A stretch of DNA of 43,876 nucleotides, from positions 458,262-502,137 of the forward strand of contig MZZL01000138.1 of the NCBI GenBank assembly GCA_002749535.1. Direction: 5' to 3'. Every line of letters begins with the position of its first letter. Position 1 is the first letter of the stretch. The position numbers and the translations under genes are program-made. This document shows, one piece after another, positions 1-9,910 of the stretch. Source of the DNA: Apophysomyces variabilis (taxonomy: Eukaryota > Mucoromycota > Mucoromycetes > Mucorales > Mucoraceae). The notes under the pieces were generated by a model. The model had not been told where the DNA came from. It made no database searches and saw only the letters and a program-made list of their open reading frames with translations.

Positions 1-720
1 AAAAAAAAGGCTTTTTTGTGGTGGTTTTAATAAGAAAGAGGAATGCATCTAATCAGCGCTAAGACCGTGTTTAAGCGTTCTGATAGGCCCACAATTATCT
101 ATGAAGTGCTGCCTTTTGCAGCTACTGTTGTCAAGCTATTGGTTTCCATCACTTTTCTCTGCCTCAAGTTGTCTGCCTCGCCCCAAAAGTGTACATCCAG
201 ACTAGCACAGTGCTCCGGATGGTCAAATCGCATCGCTCCTCAAGCCCGCCATATTTTCTACCATCTTTTAATGTCAAGGCGATCAAGATAATTAAGCAAG
301 CAAAAGACAAGGACCCTCCCCCATGAAAGAAAAAAGGACCGCCACCAAAAGAAAAAAAAGGAAAAAAAAAGAACAATGAAAAGAAGATAAAAGCCAAAAA
401 AAAAAAGACACAATACCACAAACAAGCACAAGCAATAAAGCCGCGATTCGATCCGGTGAAGACAAGCCCCATAACCAAGCGCAAGGATGGGCTCAAAGAT
501 ACCAACAAAGACAAAGCTACAAATAGGCATATGAAAACGAAAGAAAACAAGCTATCCCAAAGAACGCTACCCGAGACAAACAAGCCATTTCTACTGTTGC
601 CCATCCTTGTCGCCCTCTCCCTCTCCCTCTCTCTGGTCTCCTGGCGTATATCGAACCCCTATGGCGAACATGTTGGCGGCATCGTTGTCTTGGTTCGGAA
701 CCAAACTTTCCTGACACTTG
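1..720. other. Gene-free, low-complexity left edge
   Basis: No convincing gene is seen. The stretch around 320-420 is strongly purine-rich on the + strand (runs of A with scattered G), which produces a hydrophobic-looking but spurious reading frame on the opposite strand. Around 610-637 there is a short CCCTCT-type pyrimidine microsatellite. The window starts in an A-run, as expected for an assembly break or an arbitrary cut. Confidence 0.5.
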
Positions 721-734
721 TTGGGAAGGTTTGG

Positions 735-862
735 CATCAAGCATTTAGGGTCTGGGCCTAAGGGTTACAGGTCGATGGAACGGTCCTATGGTATAGGCTA
801 TGGTACGGCCTGTACTTGGGCCTAGGGTTAGGTCTTTAGGCCCTGAGCCCTAATGCTTGATC
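735..862. repeat. MITE-like imperfect palindrome, 128 bp
   Basis: The arms at about 735-763 and 834-862 are inverted copies. Both read ATCAAGCATT, then AGGG, then GGGCCTAA, with one indel and a few substitutions. A second inner pair (CCTAAGGGTTACAGG against CCTGTACTTGGGCCTAGGG) extends the symmetry inward. The interior is short and has no coding capacity. This looks like a small non-autonomous foldback or MITE-type element. The family is not recognised and no target-site duplication was identified with certainty. Confidence 0.5.
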
Positions 863-1082
863 GGAACTACGGTAATAAACAACCCTCGACCAAGCGAAGA
901 CCTGGAAGTTAGCAGGATCAGACAAGGCAAGTCGAAGCACGGCAGGCCGCCTTTCCATCGCTGGTGTTGCCCCACCTTCGTATGTGTCACTGGGCATGCA
1001 GTATAGGCAACAACATGTAAAGGTAAATCGATATTGACAGTCTTACAGATTTGTACTAATGCTTCTTTATAATTATCGGCTT

Positions 1083-1130
1083 TGATACAGTGTGGATGTC
1101 ACAACAAAAACAGGCATCCACACTGTATCA
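1083..1130. repeat. Perfect 16-bp inverted repeat (hairpin)
   Basis: TGATACAGTGTGGATG at 1083-1098 is followed by a 16-nt spacer and its exact reverse complement CATCCACACTGTATCA at 1115-1130. It lies about 70 bp before the 667-bp dispersed repeat. It could be the end of a mobile element or a transcript hairpin; no coding role is visible. Confidence 0.75.
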
Positions 1131-1203
1131 GGTCTTAACCTTTTTTTTTTCATTTTCTGTAGAGGCCCTTGTCAGACACATACAAAGTAAGGTGCGCGGT
1201 CAC

Positions 1204-1870
1204 GCCTTGGTGGATCGGCTGTAAGTCCTGTTTGTGCTTCATGACTTGTGTTTGTCTTGATCCTTGTCACTGGCTAGTTTCTCTGGGATCCCGGAGAAGC
1301 CGGTTGGTGCAAAGTCATGGTGACCTGGCTTGGTCATCATGGCTGGTCTGCTCCTCTATCGGGAGCTGGCTGTGCGGGATTTTTAGGACACCAGCTCCTA
1401 GGAGCCGGCAGGGAGTCTTTTGGGGCATGGTTAGCTCCACGTCAAAGTAACCAGTTAACACAATGCATCTTTGAATTCTGTGTTGTACCGGTATGCACTA
1501 GTGGAGTTAGCCAATGCTTCAAAAGATTCCTGCGTCCTAAGGATCGGCTAGTGGACGGGATTGAGCTTGGTAGGGGCGCGTTCCCGTCAAACATGGTACT
1601 CGTAGGGTAGTAGTAGATTCGCCAGGTTAACTTTTATATGTAAATTGTGCATTCAATCAGTTAGATTAATAAATACTCAACATACCTTTCATCCAATTCT
1701 TCTTATTGCGTCTCCAAGGATACATCTCGTTTTAGACAGTTTGTCTGGGACCAAGCTAGTACTAAACATTGGAAGAGGTCATTTTCGCTTTCTGTACTGT
1801 GTGAAGACCTCTTCCTAGTAGCAGAAAGTTTAAATAACATTTGTTCTTTTTCTTCTTTCTCTTTTTATAT
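1204..1870 (+). repeat. 667-bp dispersed repeat, left copy
   Basis: This segment matches the reverse complement of 43210-43876 along its whole length with no apparent indel and only a few substitutions (for example C/T near 1490 and C/G near 1763). The inner boundary is sharp at 1870, where the two flanks diverge. The outer boundary cannot be defined, because the right copy is cut by the window end at the base matching 1204. It contains two overlapping ORFs of 93 and 97 codons in different frames that are copied with the repeat; they have no recognisable domain and are probably not genes. Its ends are not TG...CA, so a simple LTR is not supported. Confidence 0.9.
1771..1815. repeat. 10-bp hairpin near inner end of the repeat
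   Basis: GGAAGAGGTC at 1771-1780 and GACCTCTTCC at 1806-1815 are perfect inverted arms around a 25-nt loop. The same structure is present in the right copy at 43265-43309. It sits within 60 bp of the repeat's inner boundary, where a transposon-terminal or RNA 3'-end structure could lie. Confidence 0.75.
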
Positions 1871-3953
1871 GTTATGCATTAACATAAAGTTGAAAACCTG
1901 CAATGCTGAGAAGGAAAAAAAGGAATTCTCCAACTGCTTTCATAAAAAGAAAAATATTACTTATTTCGCTACTTAAAAGGCTCTTCAGTAACGAACGCAG
2001 TCATTTCTTGTTATATAAGACCCTTTCCAATCGTCTTATTCACCCATCCTTAGCTTATTTATAACTCTATCCTGATCCGACGATATTGTTATTCAACATT
2101 CATACGTTTGTTATGGTTCGATTGTATACTTATTGAACCTTATTTTCTCTGAGTCTCACTCCTTGTCTAGCTTTGTTTCTGTTTCAATTTTGGTTTTTCC
2201 GGTCTTATTAGTATTATTTATCTTTGCCGTATCTAAAAATCAGTACAAGTTCACCATCTTTTCTGTCAATAAAATGACATATTAGCGATCAGAGACATCA
2301 CTTGTAGCAGGTTTCGTTGCTAGTCTTTTCTTTTATTTAACAATCTATATCAGTGATTTAGTTTGACGACGGATACAACATCTTAGACATCTATCTTAAT
2401 GTAGTGTAGTAATCAGAAATTTTCTGTTTTCTAGGGAAACGCTTGATACAACTATAGGAATTGTCTTTGTTATCTTCATCTTGTTTCAGACAAGGCGATT
2501 ATTTATGGTCTTGTCATTTATTGAAAACATACGCGGTGTCCATTTCCCAAACAATCAAAAACTTCTTTGGTCACTTTTTTCAACTCGACACTTCTCACTG
2601 CCGCTTAAAATAACTCATGTATTTACAACAGACGCAAAGTAGTTATTGTTGGCAAGCTCTTTTTTTTTTAATTTTTTTTTACTAATGGGTCATTACTGAT
2701 TCCTCAATGAAATATGACACTTATTCTATTTTGTTGCAAATTAAATCCGATGCATAACTAGAGATGTATCTTGAGTATTTTACTCCATTCGAAATTACAA
2801 GAAAAAGTGAGGCTGTGATTCTGTGCAAGCCTGCTGGCAGATTCTATCAATTCTCCCTCGTTACATTTGCGCTATATAAAGGCGATGATGGACGAATGCG
2901 ATATATGAGGTAAATAATAGAAATGAAAAAAGCTTTGCTCCTGTTCGGATAAACCTCGAGTTCATTCAGACATAAAATGATAATCGTATCTGTTTGTCCA
3001 CTTAATTCGTACCTATATACTTTCGTTCGGCAATTACAAACATGCCGATTCTGAGAATCTGATTATGACCACTGCGTATATAATTTTTGGGCTGCTTGCT
3101 GTTTCCAACTACGTAAAATTGGAGGAACTTTGCACTTGAGATGAATAAGAGGGGTTATAACTTTTTTTTGTACTGAGGAAAAGAGTGCCCATAAATCATT
3201 CGTAACAGGAGCGTACCTTAACAACTATAAGCTTTGGAAACTGATAAGCCTTTCTTACTTAACAGCTTGACCGTTTGCAACTGGTGATGTTTTACCGCGT
3301 TCCTCTTACTCTAAGACGGTTTCCACCCTATTGGAACTATGGTTTCGCATCACTACGCGTACAATGGGAAAGACCTGCAATGAATGATGCGGCAAACCTG
3401 AAGATCCAATTCGTTCATAACAAACAGCGGTTATCAAAACTTGCCTTTGTACTACGTTGCAAATCCGGCTCTCGGATATCTTTGTACATCCTAAAATCAA
3501 ACCATTCACTGAAAATTTGATCTTCAGACATACGAAGTTAAAAATGCTTTAGTCCGATGTTAAATATGATACATCTGCTATCTTTGCAAGGAGTAAACAG
3601 GTTATTTACGCTGCTAACGTCTCAATTCCGACTTATTGATCGACGTTAAAAGTGTTGGATGTATGATACAAGTCAAACAAAGAGAATACGTTGAGACTGG
3701 TGTTTATTCCTGAAAGAAGGATTATGAACTAAGAACCCATGTTCTAACGGTTAAAAAATAAAATCTTTTCCAGCGGAGATTGTACATCTGGAACAAGTCA
3801 ATAAAATGTATGTAAGGGGTACGGCTTATGAATCTACATTCATACACTTCATCAGAATACAACAAAAAGTATTATTCCTTTCATGCTAGAAATTGCCCAA
3901 TCAGTAAATGTTAGGATCTAGAACACGCGCATATCTGCAAAGACAACAAAAAT
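1871..3953. other. AT-rich intergenic stretch, no gene recognised
   Basis: About 2 kb of AT-rich sequence with many stop codons on both strands. The ORF at 3275-3520 (81 codons) resembles nothing I know and has an equally long antisense frame, so I do not call it. The segment 3661-3748 resembles 39312-39397, downstream of the Mutator-like transposase gene, in the same orientation (see findings), which suggests decayed transposon sequence here. Confidence 0.4.
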
Positions 3954-4649
3954 TTATTGGTTTCGCTCGCCCAAGGCGCGGATATTATCAGGAAGTGGCT
4001 GTTTGTTGATGGATGAAGGAATGGGAGTCCCGTACACAGTCTTCATCGGAACAATACCGGTCCAGATGGATTGACATAAAGCTTCATTCTTATAGTCATT
4101 TTTATCTTCTTCTGGTTCTTCCCGGTATGATTGTTTAACGCTTGCCGATTCAATAACCACTTTCACCACCTTCGTTGTCTGTAATTCGACCTTGGTACTG
4201 TCTCGACATTGATCCCAACGTCCTTTTACCAGGTGATCCGTGATAACTTTTAAGGCCTCAATTTTTTCTTCAGGGTCATCCACTAGTTCACCTCGTCCAA
4301 ATACGCAGCAAGATCGATAGTTAACAGAATGATGGAAGGGTGACAGCGCCAGTACCAATCCATTCACCTCTGTTGTTGTAATGGTGACCCTTTTACCCTG
4401 AGCAAGGTGTTTCACTAATCGACCAGAGACATAGCCATGTAGATACAGCACGTTCTCCTTTCGTCCATATACCATAGGGATCACTACTGGAATCGGCTCT
4501 GGATCGCCTTCCGGGTCTTCCACAGAAAAACCAACGTGGCAAACAAGGCTGTCGTCTAAAGCTTTGTGTACGCTCTCGTAGTCATAAGAAGCTCTTTCTT
4601 TGTGTCGCCGCACGTTGTTGATACTTTTCGGACTCACTTCAAATGACAT
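3954..4649 (-). CDS. PPOX-type FMN-binding split-barrel protein
   Basis: A single uninterrupted exon of 231 codons on the minus strand. It resembles the pyridoxamine 5'-phosphate oxidase-related, flavin-binding split-barrel family (Pyridox_ox_2/NimA-like). Visible hallmarks are an N-terminal His-Lys-Glu-Arg segment (residues ~16-19), a VIPMVYG-type strand with YLHGYVSGRLVKHL (~residues 56-83), then VTITTTEVNGLVLA and HHSVNYRSCCVFGRGE (~87-120), the usual order for FMN contacts. Length fits the family (200-250 aa). The stop lies within an AATAAA-like sequence that may serve as polyadenylation signal. No membrane or targeting segment is seen, so it is probably cytosolic. The substrate cannot be deduced, and true pyridoxine 5'-phosphate oxidase activity is not implied. 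Confidence 0.85.
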   Translation of the reverse strand: MSFEVSPKSINNVRRHKERASYDYESVHKALDDSLVCHVGFSVEDPEGDPEPIPVVIPMVYGRKENVLYLHGYVSGRLVKHLAQGKRVTITTTEVNGLVLALSPFHHSVNYRSCCVFGRGELVDDPEEKIEALKVITDHLVKGRWDQCRDSTKVELQTTKVVKVVIESASVKQSYREEPEEDKNDYKNEALCQSIWTGIVPMKTVYGTPIPSSINKQPLPDNIRALGERNQ

Positions 4650-5171
4650 TATTAAGCGAAAGAAAAGGGACAGTAAGGGAAAAGGGTGGGAAAATTTAAT
4701 CGTTGCAAGCAGTAAAAAAGGCGCAGCTTCATTTGGCTTTATAATTGTCCAATGGTCACACAGATCAGGTCACAATGACTAACAGTTGCCCAACGAGAGA
4801 GCCGCATATTGGATTGCGATGCGAAAATAATGAATAAACTACTAAACACATATTCAAAGTGGCAAAACCGAGACTGTGGTATTTATATATGCTTCAAGGT
4901 TACTCAGCTGGATATCTCTGTCACTCATTTCCAGGAAAACCCTTCAGTCCTTACAGCAAGCGTCGTTGGTATTGGACATTCCAATAAAACTCTTAAACTT
5001 TGCTGATACTCGACTTCATGACTGATAATTTAAGAAGGTATTATATAAGTCAGATTTCCATGCTGAGGTATATGCTTCACGTAACATTTGTTAAAGCAAG
5101 CTAAAAAGGGATAAAAGAAATGAACACTGGTATAGTTTAAGATGACGCCGTTGGAATAAATCAAGTCCTGT

Positions 5172-8100
5172 TTACGAAAAGGGCATCCAGGATATCCGCC
5201 TGTCTCGCTTTTCGTTGGACAGTTCGCTACTTATGAGTCAGTATACAGATAGATAAATCGCAGCAATTACCTATCGACAACTGCACCAGTTCCTCGAAGT
5301 GGTTTAGCAATCCTGCCAAACGTCAAGCCTCCGTTGCTTTGCAATTTCTCGGATCGAGCTTGTTCCAGTCGCCCACGAACAGCCTGTAGTTGTGTTTCAA
5401 ACCTAGATATCAAAAAAAAAAAAAAGCATTAGCTGCATCCACCATGAAAATGCCTCGTACTGTTGGGTTTGAATATTAATCTTTTTTTGCGCGTCATCCA
5501 GTGAAGCTTCCAGGGACTGAATGCGCTCACTACGAGCTTGTAATTTACGGTTTGCCACAGCAGCCTCTTTTTTCAATACACAATTTTGTTCCACAAGCTT
5601 GCAGCAGAAAGTGAGTCAAGGTTCAGTGTTAGGATATGACATACCTGCTTTTGTACACTTGTCAACTGTTCAAGATTTCTCTGTAGAACATTCATCTTTT
5701 TCTGCTGCGCTTTATTGTTGGCCGCGCGGATAACGTTATTGTACTGTTCGCGCATTTCATCCAGCGAGATTTCTAGTTCTACAACACGTTCGCATCGGCT
5801 CTGTAAATCGCGCATCAATGCTTTCTTTATCATCTCAAAGTCTGCGAGCTGTTGTGCCATTGTCTTTCGCAGTCGCTCTAGCTCCTTCTCTTTGCTGCCT
5901 ATCATCTCTACGTCTACCGTTGATTGAGATGACAGCGCCACCTAGACATACAGTGTCAATTTCTATAACCTTTTACTAACAAGTATCCCTAACCTGGAGT
6001 TTTTCATTTGCCTTTTTCAGTTCTTCTAATGCTTCACTGAGTTTTTTGCTCGTTTCGTGCTTCTGTTCAAGTTCTTTTTTGAGCTCCTCAATCTCTTTCT
6101 CTTGCGCTTCTCTCTTCGCAATGTGTTGGTTTTCCAGTTTGGCCTTCTAGATAGTAAGTACACGAACTTGTCATATCACGTCTTACCTTGAGTTCAGTAA
6201 CAGTATTTACAACATCAGAGCTTGGCTCGTTTTTGTGTTCCTCCTCAGCAATTGTCTTGTCTAATAATTCTTCATATTCTACCTCGAGAGCGGCTAATCT
6301 AGTCTCAAGTTCTGTCTTCTTGCCTGTCAGCGCTTCTTTTTCTTTGTTAAGTTTTTCTATTGCAGATTCGTGCTGTGAAATAAGATCTCTCGATTCTGAC
6401 AAGTCTTGACGCAGCTTGACAAGTTCTTCCTCGCTTATAGCAATCGATCGTTGTTCTCCGTCAAGCTTTTCTAAGGTATGGTTAATCTGCTTTTCTCTCT
6501 CAGTCATTTCGTCCTATTGTTTGGATCAATAAACAAACATCGGGTTGAAAATAAACCTACCGTTGATTTTGACAATTTTTCAGAACTTTCTATCTCGCTT
6601 TGAGCGCTACGAAGCTGAGCAAGGTTTGCTTTAAGTGATTCTAAATCTGCGAGAAGTTCTTGGTTCGCTTCTTTCAAGGAATCAGCCGTAATAGCACTTT
6701 CTTTGCTTTCGTAGGAAACTTTTTGCAGCTGAACTTTGGCTTCGTTTAGTTCTGCTGTCATTTGCTGATTCGCTGCTGTTATAGATTTTTCATGCTCTTT
6801 GAGTTGTGTAAGTTCCTCCTGTATTTTCGCAAGCTGCTCTTCTCTGCTGGATAGTTCAGCTTCCTAAAGATACGTTCAGGACAAGCCAAATATAACTGCT
6901 ATTATAATCTAACCGTACCTTTTCAGCTATTTGATCAATAAGCTCATTTTCTCGTTTGAGCAGTTCATCCCTCTCGTCTTTCTCTAGGGCAACTGCAGGT
7001 GTAGACGGTCTAGAATCGTCCATCAAAGGCTTAAACGCTGGGGCCGGCGTTTGCGACAGTTCCCCTTTGTTTATTTTTTCCATGGAAACCCACTTTACTT
7101 CAGGTACCGTTCCACCAGAGCGCCATATAGTAATTTCGCCTTCCAATGCAGTAATATACTGTTGATATGATACCGAATCTCCTTTGACTTTCTTTAAAAG
7201 AGCTTTGAGCTCTGCGGGCGATAGGTCGGCGTTCACTTTGGCTTTGTTCTTGATTGTCTTGGCACGCACGCCAAATCGCAATGTACTGACGGTTTCTGCC
7301 TCATTATACGATGATGGCGAACAGTTAATGATAAGAGTTGTACGTGAATTTCCACCCAAAGATTCTTGCAGGATACGTGTTAATTTGGAATCTCTGTAAG
7401 GGATATGGTTTGACTGAGTTTTAATTAGCATAAGGTGCAGGAGATGTATGACAAGCTTACCTTTCCATCCGTCAGGGCATTAATCACCATACCAAGGGCG
7501 GTTAAAGATTTGTTGATTTTCTTTGCTTCTTCAAGTGTTTGACCAGATGCACCAGTTTTTCCTACTTTCTCAGAGCCTGCCAAGTCAACCAGGTATAGTT
7601 TTCCGCTCTTGGCTGCCCCTGTATCCACATTTTTTTGAGTAATAGTCACCATCACAAGCGAGTGACTACGGGAACTCTCCGCATTCATATCTAAAACAAT
7701 CGTCAATAATGCTTTGAATGGGTAGCGCCTTACGTGTATATGCAACTACACGGTTGCTTCCTCCGTTGCGCATAACATTATAAACTTCCTCGGTATTGGA
7801 TACGTAGACTTCTCGGACTCCTTTTACGTAAACGCCTTTGATTTTATCTTCGTGGATCTGGAGGTTATCCTGGGTCGCTGTTCAAGATTTAGAACAATAA
7901 AGTAATGCAATATCGCCTTACGATTCAAAAGATCGCGAACTTTTTCCATGTAGATCTCCATGTAGGACACCTTCACTGTAAATTCCATATTCTGGGGAGC
8001 TTCCAAGATACTTGTAAATATCTGTTCCACGATACGTGGGATGATTCCCTTGTTTTCCGCATCGTCGATATCCGAACCCTGAAGTAAGCCATCGTCAGAA

Positions 8101-8533
8101 CGTTATCGTTTAAGATAAAGAGAGGGTATTACCATCATCGTGAAGGTTTTACCAGAGCCTGTTTGACCATAGGCAAAAACAGTGCCGTTATAACCCGCAA
8201 CAACGTCTAAGATAATGGGGTGAGCGGAGCGCCAAATGATGCATAAAACAACGCACCATCAACGATTGACTTGATCGAATATTCAAAAATATCTTGTTGT
8301 CGGGTATTTGAGCCAAAGACTTTGTCAAACGCAAAAGAAGCCTGTGTCTCTTTTCCCTACAACGTGAGAAGTGTGAATGAAACTAGATATAAAGGTCTTA
8401 TGTTAGGCAAGACCTTGATAGCAACACTGGTTCCTTCTTCGTTGATTTCGATAATAGGCACACCGCCCTCCCTGATTTCCAACTTATTTTGAGGTCGAAA
8501 TCGACAAACCACTTTGATATTGGTTCCAGACAT
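5172..8533 (-). CDS. KHC: Conventional kinesin (kinesin-1) heavy chain
   Basis: Plus-end-directed microtubule motor that carries vesicles and other cargo along hyphae. The minus-strand gene starts at 8533 with [20 protein letters not shown], the classical kinesin-1 N-terminus, and has more than ten exons. The first exon is exactly 40 codons (8414-8533). The P-loop GQTGSGKT is encoded at 8145-8168 (residues ~87-94), followed by switch I (NAESSRSH), switch II (DLAGSE), the L12 region and the [16 protein letters not shown] helix. From about 6915 downstream there is a long coiled coil. The tail near 5300-5335 holds the auto-inhibitory IAK motif (GRIAKPLRG). A last small exon encodes a basic end with SNEKR...SW, ending in TAA at 5172. 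Estimated length is about 900 aa, typical of fungal kinesin-1. All frames I checked stay open. The next gene upstream with known function is p150Glued, in the same orientation. Confidence 0.95.
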
Positions 8534-9234
8534 TGTGCTAATGTGATGAGGTGTAAGGGTTATTCAGGCGGTGTGTGGACTTGGAGGATGGGCAGGATTG
8601 AATGTAGAACAGATGAAGCGAAATGAGCTGCCGTACTTGATCGAATCCAACACGTTCCAGATGAATACAGAGACGGGAAACGGATGTCGCCTCCGGGCTA
8701 TAGTCATCTCCGAAAAGTGACGGACATATTTTCTAAATTTGTGACAAACCCCCTTTACATTGTTTACCACTCCATCTCACGCTCTGCTTCTCTCTCACAT
8801 TCTTTTTTGCTCTTTAACAGTTCAAGTTGCATATGGAAATTTTTCTAGTTGGAATCTAATCATAGACACACGTTTTCTCATGTAAATACGCGGTGTTTCT
8901 TTTAGTGGATCTTACCAAACAGTTGTTAATAGTCGTTTATCAAGCTGTAATGTACCTGGATTTCCTCCTTGTCTTCCTTGGCGGACAGTCATAACATTTA
9001 GAAAGTCTCTCCAAGGTTGTACAACTTTCCCAAATTTGATGCAGACCTGCCCACAGCGGAATTCAGACCTGTCATGAAAGGAGTGGAGAGTTAAGCACTC
9101 TTATCCAGTTACATTAGGTTACGCTCGACGATTGATACATGCTATTCGAACAATAGTCTTATCGTTCTGATCTAAATTGATCCCGTATATCGAGCAACGA
9201 GGGATGCGAATGGGTGGAAGTTACAATAGGTTTA
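8534..9234. promoter_or_regulatory. Kinesin upstream region
   Basis: About 700 bp between the kinesin start codon and the next possible gene. It contains pyrimidine-rich tracts (for example around 8770-8815), usual for fungal promoters, and no convincing ORF on either strand. No specific factor site can be asserted. Confidence 0.35.
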
Positions 9235-9826
9235 TCACTTTCTATTGAAAGCAAAAAAGCTCACACTCTTTGAAACTATAAGTAGACAAAGTTTCAAGAA
9301 CAGAGAATGCTGCACAAACCGTGTAGCAGAATTAGTAACAGAAGTTACAGTACATGTCTTCTCTTTAGCAAGAAAGTAAATAAATGGTTTGACTGCGAAC
9401 ATGGCAATGAAATATTCTTTAGCAACCGAATAAATAATGAACCCTGAGGACAAGCTAATAAACGAAAAATACATAAAGTTCGTAAAAAATTCAGCTATAG
9501 ATATGCAAACAAAGTCTGTTTTGTGGTACTGGCAGTAGAACTTTGGCTGAAGCCTTCTTGGGAAAAGTCGGTAGCAAGATATACAATGAGAGTTCAAGCC
9601 AAGATAATCGTAATGTCAACAGACAAGATATTCTACAGGTATGTTTGTGTATGTATGGAAAAGCAGTTAGTATACCTGCTATAGTGACGACCGTTAGAAT
9701 GCAAGCAGAACATGTTGAAATCACATGGTGTGCGAAACCTGTATATGCGAACCTTAAAAGTTGCAGCATGGTAGCACAAAGTATAAACAGATGCGTCACG
9801 CCTGTCACGGCATTGTATCATAGCAA
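9235..9826 (-). CDS. Possible small hypothetical protein (two exons)
   Basis: A tentative minus-strand gene between dynactin and kinesin. An ATG near 9826 opens a Cys-rich frame. A donor (AG|GTATAC near 9674) and an acceptor (CCCAAG near 9565) join it in phase to a second exon that runs to TGA at 9235, giving about 160 aa. The second half is very hydrophobic, with aromatic and Leu-rich stretches that could form one or two membrane segments. I recognise no family. The hydrophobicity may simply reflect T-rich sequence on this strand, so this could be non-coding. Confidence 0.22.
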
Positions 9827-9910
9827 CGATTGAGACATTAGGGAAAAGTTTGTTCTCTTTAATTGATATAAAACATATGAACTATATAATGCATAAACAG
9901 GGTAAATAAA

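Noticed and set aside
164..604. Membrane protein on the minus strand
   Set aside because: The hydrophobic frame comes from T-rich sequence opposite an A/G-rich tract; overlapping frames on both strands look equally good.
1169..1610. Protein-coding genes from the two ORFs inside the repeat (and their copies at 43470-43848)
   Set aside because: The two frames overlap each other, show no domain, and are conserved only because the whole repeat is recent.
1204..1870. Solo LTR of a retrotransposon
   Set aside because: The inner edge is ...TTTTTATAT, not TG or CA, and no primer-binding site, polypurine tract or gag-pol sequence is seen nearby.
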